This document shows positions 8,484-16,480 of a stretch of 64,000 bases of DNA, in pieces. The number at the start of each line of letters is the position of its first letter. Within the stretch, counting starts at the first letter, position 1. The stretch lies in NCBI GenBank assembly GCA_009720755.1, contig WNKV01000022.1:1-64000 (forward strand), written 5' to 3'. The notes below the pieces were generated by a model, which saw nothing but the letters and a program-made list of their open reading frames with translations, ran no database searches and was not told the origin of the DNA. A program made the translations under genes and the position numbers. Source of the DNA: Rhodoplanes serenus. Lineage in GTDB: Bacteria; Pseudomonadota; Alphaproteobacteria; Rhizobiales; Xanthobacteraceae.

Positions 8484-8825
8484 TCACCCGCGCACCGAGT
8501 CCGAGAATACGTTGACCACCACGACGCCGGCGACAATCAGGCCGAGCCCGATGATGGCGGCGAGATCGAGCGTCTGGCGGAACCACACCCAGGCGACCGC
8601 CGAGATCAGCACGATCCCGACCCCGGACCAGATGGCGTAGACGATGCCGGTCGACATGGTGCGCAGCGTCAGCGACAGGGCGTAGAAGGCGATTCCGTAG
8701 CCGACCAGGACGACGAGGCTGGGCCACAGGCGGGTGAAGCCGTCCGATGCCTTGAGGGCCGAGGTGGCGATGACCTCGGCCACGATGGCGATGCCCAGAT
8801 AGACGAGGTCGGGTCGGATCGACAC
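8484..8825 (-). CDS. Small multidrug resistance (SMR/EmrE-type) efflux protein
   Basis: 113-residue four-helix inner-membrane exporter that exchanges cationic drugs for protons as a dimer. The essential membrane glutamate is Glu17 in helix 1 (IAIVAEVIATSALK). The EmrE-like helix 3 motif GIVYAIWSGVGIVLIS and the DLAAIIGLGLIVAGVVVVN helix 4 are nearly canonical. It is closer to EmrE/QacE than to the guanidine exporters. It stands alone, with a palindromic repeat just upstream (8880-8915). Confidence 0.93.
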   Translation of the reverse strand: MSIRPDLVYLGIAIVAEVIATSALKASDGFTRLWPSLVVLVGYGIAFYALSLTLRTMSTGIVYAIWSGVGIVLISAVAWVWFRQTLDLAAIIGLGLIVAGVVVVNVFSDSVRG

Positions 8826-8879
8826 GGCTGGCTCCCTGCTGCTCGGATTCGCGCGGCCACGCCCCGCGCGGTCCGCTTA

Positions 8880-8981
8880 GAGCGGAATCCGATCCAGCTG
8901 GATCGGATTCCGCTCCAGAAGTCCTTGCATGATCGCATTTTCGACGGCGAACCGGCGTCCACTTCGCCGGAAAATGCTCTA
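8880..8981. repeat. Extragenic palindromic repeat (36-bp perfect palindrome plus imperfect hairpin)
   Basis: 8880-8915 is a perfect 36-bp palindrome centred on GATCCAGCTGGATC. It is followed by an imperfect hairpin whose arms are 8935-8951 and 8963-8977. Elements of this form are scattered between genes in many Hyphomicrobiales. A degenerate piece of the palindromic half lies at 36825-36852. Confidence 0.7.
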
Positions 8982-9049
8982 GCATCCGGGCCGCGCCGAG
9001 GCGAGGGGACGGGTCGGGACGGCACCCGGCGGGCCGGACAGCCGGCGGC

Positions 9050-10549
9050 TCAGGGGCGCCCGGCGCAGACCGCCGGATCGCCGCTCGCTGCCCGGAACAG
9101 CATCTCCTCGTCGACCTCGCCCCGCCGGAAGGTCCGGATCACCGCGCGGTCGCGCATCACCAGGATGCGGTCGGCCAGAGCCAGGAGCTCGCCGAACTCC
9201 GACGACACCACGAGCACCGCGAGCCCGCCCTCGGCGAGAGCGAGCAGAAGATCGTGGATCTGAGCCTTCGCGCCCACATCGACACCGCGGGTGGGCTCGT
9301 CGCAGATCAGCACCTTCGGCTCGGCGAGGAGCGCGCGGGCGAACACCGCCTTCTGCTGGTTGCCCCCGGAGAGATGATCGATGGGCGCGCCGAGCCCGGG
9401 CGCTGCGAGGCGCAGCCGGGCCAGCATGCCGCCGCCGAGGCGCCGCTCGGCCGCCCTCGAGATCACGCCGAGACGCGCGACCCGATCGAGAGCGCCGGCC
9501 GTCGTGTTCACCAGCACGCCGAGCGGCACGAACAGGCCGTCGCGCTTGCGGTCCTCGGTGAGATAGACGAGGCCCTGCCGCATGGCGGCGGCGGGACTGC
9601 GCGGCGCCACCGGCACGCCGTCGACCATCATCTCGATCTCATGCGGCCGGGCATGGCCGGCGAGCGCGCGGGCGAGGTGCGTGCGGCCGGCGCCGACGAA
9701 CCCGGCCAAGCCGACGATCTCGCCGGCCCGCAGGACGATCTCGCTCGTCGCCTCCCCGGCCCGATAGGTCGCCGCCAGGCGGACCGGCCCAGCGGCGGCG
9801 CACCGCGCGACCGACGCCGTCGGCCCCGCGGTCTCGCCGAGCATCAGCCGCACCAGGCCGGCATGATCGAGACCGGCGGTCGGCCGCGTATCCACCCGCA
9901 CGCCGTTGCGCAGGATCGTCACGCGGTCGGCGATCCGGAACACCTCGTCGAGACGATGCGACACGTAGAGTATCGCCACGCCGGCGGCCTTCAGTCGGTC
10001 GATCACCGCGAACAGGCGCTGCTGCTCCGGCGGCGACAGTGCGGCGGTCGGCTCGTCGAGAATCAGGACACGCGCCTCGAAGGAGAGCGCCCGGGCGATC
10101 TCGACGAGCTGCTGCTCGGCGACGCTGAGGCCGGCGACGAGCGCGCCGGGATCGAGGCGGAAGCCGTGCCGCGCCAGCAGGGCGGCCGCATCGCGCCGCA
10201 TGCGGGCGCGGTCGACGAGCCCGAGCCGATTGCGGGGCTCGCGACCGAGAAAGATGTTGGTGGCGACGTCGAGCAGCGGCGCCAGCGCGAACTCCTGGTG
10301 GACGATGCTCACGCCGGCCCGCTGCGCCTGCTGCGGATTGGCGAACCGCACCACCTCGCCGCCGAGCCGGATCGAGCCGGCGGTGGGCGCGATCGAGCCC
10401 GACACGATGTTGAGAAACGTCGACTTGCCGGCGCCGTTGGCGCCGACCAGCGCGTGGACCTCGCCCGCCGCGGCGGCGAAGTCCAGGCCGGCGAGAACCG
10501 GAACGCCGCCGAACGACTTCGACAGTCCCGCGGTCTCCAGGAGAGCCAT
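9050..10549 (-). CDS. Ribose-type sugar ABC transporter ATP-binding protein (tandem ATPase)
   Basis: 499-residue RbsA-like protein with two fused ATPase domains. The first has Walker A GANGAGKST, a degenerate signature (LSVAEQQLVEIARAL) and Walker B VLILDEPTAALS. The second has a degenerate P-loop (VGAGRTHLARAL), the signature LSGGNQQKAVFARAL and Walker B VLICDEPTRGVD. This arrangement is normal for the carbohydrate CUT2 family. It is the last gene of a five-gene operon, 30 bases after the binding-protein gene. The substrate cannot be read from the sequence. Confidence 0.93.
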   Translation of the reverse strand: MALLETAGLSKSFGGVPVLAGLDFAAAAGEVHALVGANGAGKSTFLNIVSGSIAPTAGSIRLGGEVVRFANPQQAQRAGVSIVHQEFALAPLLDVATNIFLGREPRNRLGLVDRARMRRDAAALLARHGFRLDPGALVAGLSVAEQQLVEIARALSFEARVLILDEPTAALSPPEQQRLFAVIDRLKAAGVAILYVSHRLDEVFRIADRVTILRNGVRVDTRPTAGLDHAGLVRLMLGETAGPTASVARCAAAGPVRLAATYRAGEATSEIVLRAGEIVGLAGFVGAGRTHLARALAGHARPHEIEMMVDGVPVAPRSPAAAMRQGLVYLTEDRKRDGLFVPLGVLVNTTAGALDRVARLGVISRAAERRLGGGMLARLRLAAPGLGAPIDHLSGGNQQKAVFARALLAEPKVLICDEPTRGVDVGAKAQIHDLLLALAEGGLAVLVVSSEFGELLALADRILVMRDRAVIRTFRRGEVDEEMLFRAASGDPAVCAGRP

Positions 10550-10579
10550 CGCCAGCGTCCTCCGGCTCGCCAGCGGCCG

Positions 10580-11626
10580 CTACTTCGGTTGCCAGTCCGG
10601 CGGAAGCTCGTTCGCCCAGACGTCGTCGGATGCGTCGCGCCGCACAAACTTGCCGACATCCGCGGCCGGAATGACGACCGACGGAACCTGGCGCCCCCGC
10701 TCCACCGGCGTCCCGGCGAGGATCTCCAGGCCGAGCTGGACCGCGTCACGCCCGACCCGGGTCGGGAACGTGATGATGCCGCCCTTCTTGTTCTTGTCGA
10801 CCCACTTCAGCCAGCCGTTGTACTCGTCGGCCGGCGACATCACGACCTCGGTCAGGCGACCGGCCTCCTCGAACGCCTCGGCCAGACCCGCGGACATCTG
10901 GCCGGAGGGCGAGAACACGCCATCGATGCGCGGGAAGCGTTGCAACAGGTTCTCGGTGATCTGCTTGGCGCGCGCCCGGTTCCAGTTGCCGTGCTCGGCG
11001 GCGAGCAGCTCGATGCCGGGAAACTCCTTCATCACGGTGTCGAGCGCGGCCTTCTGATCGACGGTCGCCGAATGACCGGCGATCGGCAGCATGGCGATGA
11101 TCTTCCCCTTGCCGCCCATGTCCTTGAACAGCTGGCGCGCCGTCTTCTCGCCGAGATCCCATTGGCCGATATAGGCGTTGGAGGTGGTGCTCGGGCTGTA
11201 GTAGAAACCGCCCCCGGTGTTGACCGTGGGAATCCCGGCGTCTACCGCTTTTTGCAGCGCGCCGGCGATCGCCTTGTTGTCGACCGGCCAGTAGATGATC
11301 AGGTCCACCTTCTTGTTGATCAGATCCTCGATGTCGCCGACCTGCTTGGCCGGCTTGAACCCCGCGTCGGTGACGATCACCTCCTTGATCTCGGGATGCA
11401 GCGACGCCTCGTACCTGATATGGGCGAGCGTGTAGACGACCCAGGAGTTGGTCAGGTAGCCCGCCGCGACCCCGATCCTGTAGGGTCCCGGCTTCTTGAA
11501 GCGGCTGGTGTCCACCTTCTCGGCCGCCTGGGCGACGAGTTCGTCACGCTTGGTCTGGGCCGTAGCCGGCGCGGCAAACCCGGCCGTCAACAGCGCCGCG
11601 AGCACGAGTGCGCATCGATATCGCAT
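10580..11626 (-). CDS. Ribose-type ABC transporter substrate-binding protein
   Basis: 348 residues from the ATG at 11626, chosen because AAAGG lies just upstream and the signal peptide MRYRCALVLAALLTAGFA then starts properly. An in-frame ATG at 11650 overlapping the upstream permease stop is also possible. After the signal peptide comes a periplasmic-binding-protein-like domain: GPYRIGVAAGYLTNSWVV, QVGDIEDLINKKVDLIIYWP, DAGIPTVNTGGGFYYS. The ligand is not the standard ribose or xylose type, as the usual DxNP-like residues are not obvious. It works with the two permeases and the tandem ATPase in the same operon. Confidence 0.88.
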   Translation of the reverse strand: MRYRCALVLAALLTAGFAAPATAQTKRDELVAQAAEKVDTSRFKKPGPYRIGVAAGYLTNSWVVYTLAHIRYEASLHPEIKEVIVTDAGFKPAKQVGDIEDLINKKVDLIIYWPVDNKAIAGALQKAVDAGIPTVNTGGGFYYSPSTTSNAYIGQWDLGEKTARQLFKDMGGKGKIIAMLPIAGHSATVDQKAALDTVMKEFPGIELLAAEHGNWNRARAKQITENLLQRFPRIDGVFSPSGQMSAGLAEAFEEAGRLTEVVMSPADEYNGWLKWVDKNKKGGIITFPTRVGRDAVQLGLEILAGTPVERGRQVPSVVIPAADVGKFVRRDASDDVWANELPPDWQPK

Positions 11627-11646
11627 GGTTCCGACCTTTCTCAGCT

Positions 11647-12660
11647 TCATGACGACCCGGCATCCCGCAGCCGCCGGTAGATGGCCGACGCCACGATGAT
11701 CACCGCCCCCTTCACCACCAGTTGGGCGTGATAGTTCAGCCCGATGACGTTCACGAGATTGAATGCGACGAACAGGATCAGCACGCCCGCGACGGTGCCG
11801 CCGATCCCGCCACGCCCGCCTTCGAACGTGGTGCCACCCAGCACGACGGCAGCGAGCACGTCGAACTCGTAGCCGCTCGCCGCCAGCGAGCCCGACACGC
11901 CGGATCGCGCCAGCAGGGCGATTCCGCCGAGGCCACCGAGCAGGCCGGACAGCGTGTAGGCGAGGATCACGGTGCGACGCACCGGAAGGCCGGCGAGACG
12001 CGCCGCGGCCGGATTGCTGCCGATCAGATACAGCCGCCGGCCGAACGTGGTGACGTGCTGCACCGTCGCGCCGGCCGCCGCGACGACCAGGAAGGCGAGG
12101 CCGAGAGTCGGCAGGATTCCGCCGATCCGCACATTGAAGACCTCACGAAAGCCGGGCGCGATGATCCCGTGCGCGGTGCCGCCGGTGACCAGCTGGGTGA
12201 CACCGTAGAGGGTGATCGCGGTGCCGAGCGTGAGGATGAAGGGTGAGACGCCGGTAACCGCGATCAGGATGCCGTTCAGCGCGCCGATCGCGCCGGCCGC
12301 CAGGCAGGCGAGAGCCACCGCCGGCGCGATGTTGGCCGGATCGCCGTTCATCGCGGCGGCGCACAGCACGGCCCCGAGCGAGATCGTCGCGCCGATCGAC
12401 AGGTCGACGCCACCCAGGATCATCACGAACGTCACGCCGACGGCGGCGATGCCGATCGGTGCGGCCTGGCGGATGATGTTGCCGAGATAGACGGGGCGGA
12501 GGAACGCTTCCGACAGGGCTCCGGCGACCACCAGCAGGACGACGAGCACGAGCCAGATGGCGAGCGTCTCGGGAAAGCTCCGGAGCCGCCGGGACGCGGC
12601 GACGCCCACCGGCGCCGCGGCCGCCGGTGTCGGGGCGGCGATCTCGTCGGGGCGGCTCAT
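11647..12660 (-). CDS. Ribose-type ABC transporter permease (second)
   Basis: 337-residue inner-membrane permease of the RbsC family with about 9-10 hydrophobic segments. The motifs GVTFVMILGGVDLSIGATISLGAVLCA, SPFILTLGTAITLYG, GRRLYLIGSNPAAARLAGLPVRR and AAVVLGGTTFEGGRGGIGGTVAG are characteristic. The start overlaps the stop of the other permease (ATGA 12657-12660), and its stop abuts the binding-protein gene. The two permeases probably form a heterodimer. Confidence 0.93.
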   Translation of the reverse strand: MSRPDEIAAPTPAAAAPVGVAASRRLRSFPETLAIWLVLVVLLVVAGALSEAFLRPVYLGNIIRQAAPIGIAAVGVTFVMILGGVDLSIGATISLGAVLCAAAMNGDPANIAPAVALACLAAGAIGALNGILIAVTGVSPFILTLGTAITLYGVTQLVTGGTAHGIIAPGFREVFNVRIGGILPTLGLAFLVVAAAGATVQHVTTFGRRLYLIGSNPAAARLAGLPVRRTVILAYTLSGLLGGLGGIALLARSGVSGSLAASGYEFDVLAAVVLGGTTFEGGRGGIGGTVAGVLILFVAFNLVNVIGLNYHAQLVVKGAVIIVASAIYRRLRDAGSS

Positions 12661-13613
12661 GCGGCGCGCTCCGGACGGACCTGGCCGATCAGGATGACCA
12701 TGATCACCACCAGCCCCTTGATCACCATCTGCACGAACGACGACACTTCGAGCAGGTTGAGCATGTTGCTGACGATCCCGAGCACCACCGCGGCGGCGAC
12801 GCTGCCGATCACGCTGCCCCGGCCGCCGGCGAGCGCGGTGCCGCCCAGCACCACCGCCACGATGGCGTCGAGCTCGAGCCCGATGCCGGCGTTGGGGTAG
12901 CCGGTGCCGAGCCGGCCGAGCAGGACGAGACCGGCGAGCCCGGCCGACAGGCCGCTGATCACGAAGGCGGCGAGCTGCACGCGACCGACCGGAATGCCGG
13001 CCTGGCGGGCGCTCTGCGGCGCCCCACCGACCGCCGCGAGGTGGACCCCGAAGCGGGTGTGATGAAGAGCCAGGTGCGCCAGCGCCACCAGCAGAACCAC
13101 CAGCAGGAACGACGGCGGCAACCCGAGAACATCCCCATTGGCGAGCCAGGCAATCGCGGGCGACGGGGCGCCGAGGCTCTGATCCGTGTAGATGAAGGTG
13201 ACGCCCTGAAGGATCGTGAGGGTTCCGAGGGTCAGGATCAGGGAATTGATCCGCAGCAAATTGTTGAGCACGCCGGTGAGCGCACCGACGCCGATCCCGA
13301 CGGCGGCGGCCAGCCCGACGGCGGCGAGCGTCGCCTCGGCGCGACCGTCCATCAGGTCGGCGGCGAGCACCAGGACGAGCGTCGCCAGCATTCCGACCGA
13401 GAGGTCCATCATTCCGGCGACGACCACGAAGGTCTGCCCGATGGCGAGCAGCGCCAGGACGGCCGACTGCCGGAGCACATTGGCGAGATTGTCCGCCGAG
13501 AAGAAGCCGGGCAGCAGCGCGGCGGCCACGCCGACCAGCACCACCGTCACCCAGAGGATCGGCGGACCCGCTGCCGCCACGGCGAGGCGCCCGGCGGTGC
13601 GCCCGGCCGTCAC
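12657..13613 (-). CDS. Ribose-type ABC transporter permease (first)
   Basis: 318 residues from a GTG at 13613 that overlaps the isochorismatase stop (GTGA 13610-13613). The frame is open much further upstream, but there it lies opposite real coding sequence. RbsC-family motifs are GQTFVVVAGMMDLSVGMLATL, INSLILTLGTLTILQGVTF, AVGGAPQSARQAGIPVGR and AVVLGGTALAGGRGSVIGS. It is the paralogue and partner of the following permease. Confidence 0.92.
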   Translation of the reverse strand: MTAGRTAGRLAVAAAGPPILWVTVVLVGVAAALLPGFFSADNLANVLRQSAVLALLAIGQTFVVVAGMMDLSVGMLATLVLVLAADLMDGRAEATLAAVGLAAAVGIGVGALTGVLNNLLRINSLILTLGTLTILQGVTFIYTDQSLGAPSPAIAWLANGDVLGLPPSFLLVVLLVALAHLALHHTRFGVHLAAVGGAPQSARQAGIPVGRVQLAAFVISGLSAGLAGLVLLGRLGTGYPNAGIGLELDAIVAVVLGGTALAGGRGSVIGSVAAAVVLGIVSNMLNLLEVSSFVQMVIKGLVVIMVILIGQVRPERAA

Positions 13614-14239
13614 GCGCGCGCTCCCACGGCGGCGATGATGGCGGCCGAGCTTTCGACCCAGCCGAACTTCATGGCGAAGTTCGTCAGGGCGGCTCGATGC
13701 AGCTCCGGCGCGAAGGACGACACCGCGTCCTCCACCAGCGTGGTGCGGAAGCCGTGATGGAACGCCTCGCGCGCCGTCTCCTCCACGCAGATCTGGGTCA
13801 CGGTACCGGTGACCATCAGGGAGCGGACGCCCTTCTGGCGCAGGCGGTCGGACAGCGAGGTGCCATGGAACGCCCCGTAGCCGTACTTCTCGATGACCAG
13901 GTCGTCGGGTGCGGGGTAGATCTCGCTCACCACGTCGGCACAGTCGAGCGGGCCGTCCGCATCCGCATAGGATCGCCGGACGCCGCGTCCGCACAGGCGC
14001 ACCGGGGGAGCGCATTGCGGCGACCACGTCCACAGCAGCGACGGCTCCTCGGTCGACAGGAACTTGGTGTAGACGATCGGCAGGCGCCGGCTGCGGAAGG
14101 CGGCGATCAGGCGCGCGTGGCTCGGCAGGGTCGCCCGTGCGTCCGGCACCTCGAGCGGCGCGCCCTGCCGCACGAAGTCGTTCTGCATGTCGACGATCAG
14201 GAGCGCCGGATCGTGATAGCGGGCGGACACGTCGGTCAT
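13610..14239 (-). CDS. Isochorismatase-family cysteine hydrolase
   Basis: 209-residue cysteine hydrolase with the Asp-Lys-Cys triad: Asp in LLIVDMQNDFV (residues about 13-23), Lys in VIEKYGYGAFHGT (about 114-126) and Cys in VTGTVTQICVEETAREAFHHGF (about 143-164). Members hydrolyse amides, ureas or isochorismate; nothing here selects among them. It is the first gene of the ABC operon and translationally coupled to the first permease, so it probably acts on the imported compound or its breakdown product. The neighbouring divergent AraC gene is the likely regulator. Confidence 0.9.
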   Translation of the reverse strand: MTDVSARYHDPALLIVDMQNDFVRQGAPLEVPDARATLPSHARLIAAFRSRRLPIVYTKFLSTEEPSLLWTWSPQCAPPVRLCGRGVRRSYADADGPLDCADVVSEIYPAPDDLVIEKYGYGAFHGTSLSDRLRQKGVRSLMVTGTVTQICVEETAREAFHHGFRTTLVEDAVSSFAPELHRAALTNFAMKFGWVESSAAIIAAVGARA

Positions 14240-14373
14240 CGGGCGAGCCCTCGCAGCCGTTGATCGAACCGGAAGGGTGCCGGTGGCGAGCCGGATTGTC
14301 TTTACCGACGGGACCGGAAAATTACCTTGTAGTCCGATTTGGCGATCCGCTACGCTGCCGGCGGGAGAACCAC

Positions 14374-15225
14374 ATGGCGGGCGAGGTCCGGGTCTTCGTC
14401 GGTCGCTTCGGCCGGGTCGCGCTCCTGGAGCGCACGCCGACGATCGCCGAGCATGCCCATGCCCAGGCCCACGCCCTGATGAAGGTCTCGGGCATCGACA
14501 CCGTCTTCCGGGTCGAGGGCCGCGACCAGGTGCTCGATGCCGGGTCGGTGGTGCTGATCAACCCGTGGGCCTCGCACGCCGGGCGGCCGCTGCCGGACGG
14601 CGCCACCGCCCAGCTCCTCGCCCTCTACATCGCGCCCTACTGGTTCGAGCGATCGATCCAGGCCGCCATCGCGTTGGGCCGCTGCCGGGTGTTCGCGGCC
14701 GCCAAGGCGCCGCTGGCGGCCGAGGTCCGGGCGGCGGCCGGCCGCATGCTCGCGCTGATGCGCGACGACACGGCCGAGGACGCCGAGCTGGACCGCGCCT
14801 GCGAGGCGCTCTTCCGAAGCGTGCTGACGCAGTACGGCACCGCCGATCTCGGCGAGACCGCGCGGGCCGCGACGCGCCCGAGCGATTTCCGGGTCCGGCG
14901 GGCGATCGTGCGGATGCGGGAGGCACCGGGGATCACCCTGGACATCGACGGCTGCGCGGCGGTCGCCGGCCTGTCCCGGTCGCGCTTCTTCGAGCTGTTC
15001 CGGTCGTGCACCGGCGTCAGCCCCCGGGTCTACGCCAACGCCTTGTGCATCGAGACGGCGATCGAGCTGCTCGGGACGACGGAGGCCCCGATCCACGCCA
15101 TCGCGGAACGGCTCGGCTTCTCGGCCCCGGGGCATTTCACCCGCTTCTTCCTCCAGCACCTCGGCTCGACCCCGCGGGCCTTTCGCAACGGCGTGCGGCG
15201 CTGCGCCGCCGGCACCGCCGCCTGA
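14374..15225 (+). CDS. AraC-family transcriptional regulator
   Basis: 283 residues from the ATG at 14374, preceded by GGGAGA. An N-terminal cupin-like ligand domain spans about residues 5-165 (HAHAQAHALMKVSG, then VVLINPWASHAGRPL). The C-terminal double helix-turn-helix spans about 185-280 (IDGCAAVAGLSRSRFFELFRSCTGVSPRVYAN, then PIHAIAERLGFSAPGHFTRFFLQHLGSTPRAFR). It diverges from the isochorismatase/ABC operon across 134 bases and probably controls it. Confidence 0.9.
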   Translation: MAGEVRVFVGRFGRVALLERTPTIAEHAHAQAHALMKVSGIDTVFRVEGRDQVLDAGSVVLINPWASHAGRPLPDGATAQLLALYIAPYWFERSIQAAIALGRCRVFAAAKAPLAAEVRAAAGRMLALMRDDTAEDAELDRACEALFRSVLTQYGTADLGETARAATRPSDFRVRRAIVRMREAPGITLDIDGCAAVAGLSRSRFFELFRSCTGVSPRVYANALCIETAIELLGTTEAPIHAIAERLGFSAPGHFTRFFLQHLGSTPRAFRNGVRRCAAGTAA

Positions 15226-15250
15226 TCCGCCGCCGACCCGAGCCCACCCG

Positions 15251-16420
15251 ATGCCGCTGACCCTGCCGACCGCGACCGACCACGAGGACATCCGCACCGC
15301 GGTGCGCGCCCTGTGCGCCGACTTTCCGGCCGAATACTGGCGCCGGCTCGACGAGACGGCCGCCTATCCGGAGGCGTTCGTCGACGCCCTCACGCGGGCC
15401 GGCTGGCTCGCCGCGCTGATCCCGCAGGAATACGGCGGTGCCGGGCTCGGCGTCGCCGAGGCGTCGATCATCCTGGAGGAGATCAACCGGGCGGGCGGCA
15501 ACTCGGGCGCCTGTCACGGCCAGATGTACAACATGTCGACGCTGCTGCGCGCCGGCTCCGAGGAGCAGAAGCGCCGCATCCTGCCGCGGCTGGCCGCCGG
15601 CGAGCTACGCATGCAGTCGATGGCGGTCACCGAGCCGACCACCGGCTCCGACACCACCCGCCTGAAGACCACCGCGGTGAAGAAAGGCGACCGCTGGGTG
15701 ATCGACGGCCAGAAGGTGTGGACGTCGCGCCTTCAGCACTCCGACCTGATGATCCTCTTGGCCCGCACAACGCCGCTCGCCGCGGTGAGCAAGCGGTCGC
15801 ACGGGCTCTCGGTGTTCCTGGTCGACGTCCCCGCGGCCCTGACGGCCGGCATGACCGTGCGGCCCATCCGCAACATGGTCAATCACGAGACCAACGAGGT
15901 GTTCTTCGACGGGCTCGAAATCCCGGCCGAGAACCTGATCGGCCGCGAGGGCGAGGGCTTCCGCTACATCCTCGAAGGGCTCAATGCCGAGCGCACGCTG
16001 ATCGCCGCCGAATGCATCGGCGACGGCCGCTGGTTCGTCGACAAGGCGGTCGCCTACGGCAACGAGCGCGTCGTCTTCGGCCGGCCGATCGGCCAGAACC
16101 AGGGCGTCCAGTTCCCCATCGCCCAAGCCCACATCCGCATCGAGGCGGCGAGCCTGATGCGCTTCAGCGCCGCCGCCCTGCACGATGCCGGCAAGCCCTG
16201 CGGCGCCGAGGCCAACATGGCCAAGCTGCTCGCCGCCGACGCCTCGTGGGAGGCCGCCAACGCCTGCCTCCAGACCTTCGGCGGCTTCGGCTTCGCGGCC
16301 GAGTACGACGTCGAGCGCAAGTTCCGCGAGACGCGGCTCTATCAGGTGGCGCCGATCTCGACCAATCTCATCCTCGCCTATGTGGGCGAGCATGTGCTCG
16401 GGCTGCCGCGCTCCTACTGA
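15251..16420 (+). CDS. Acyl-CoA dehydrogenase family protein
   Basis: FAD-dependent acyl-CoA dehydrogenase, 389 residues. The helical N-terminal domain has IPQEYGGAGLGVAEASIILEEINR. The middle beta domain has MQSMAVTEPTTGSDTTRLKTTAVKKGDRWVIDGQKVWTS. The C-terminal domain has GRPIGQNQGVQFPIAQAHIRIEAA and CLQTFGGFGFAAEYDVERKFRETRLYQVAPISTNL. The common catalytic-Glu motif YEGT is replaced here by APISTN, so the base must sit elsewhere or the chemistry differs. It starts 25 bases after the AraC gene. The substrate is unknown. Confidence 0.92.
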   Translation: MPLTLPTATDHEDIRTAVRALCADFPAEYWRRLDETAAYPEAFVDALTRAGWLAALIPQEYGGAGLGVAEASIILEEINRAGGNSGACHGQMYNMSTLLRAGSEEQKRRILPRLAAGELRMQSMAVTEPTTGSDTTRLKTTAVKKGDRWVIDGQKVWTSRLQHSDLMILLARTTPLAAVSKRSHGLSVFLVDVPAALTAGMTVRPIRNMVNHETNEVFFDGLEIPAENLIGREGEGFRYILEGLNAERTLIAAECIGDGRWFVDKAVAYGNERVVFGRPIGQNQGVQFPIAQAHIRIEAASLMRFSAAALHDAGKPCGAEANMAKLLAADASWEAANACLQTFGGFGFAAEYDVERKFRETRLYQVAPISTNLILAYVGEHVLGLPRSY

Positions 16421-16480
16421 TGTCGTCCCGCATGGCGTCGCGTGACGCACCGATCATCGGAGCGCGCCGCGGAGGCCGTG

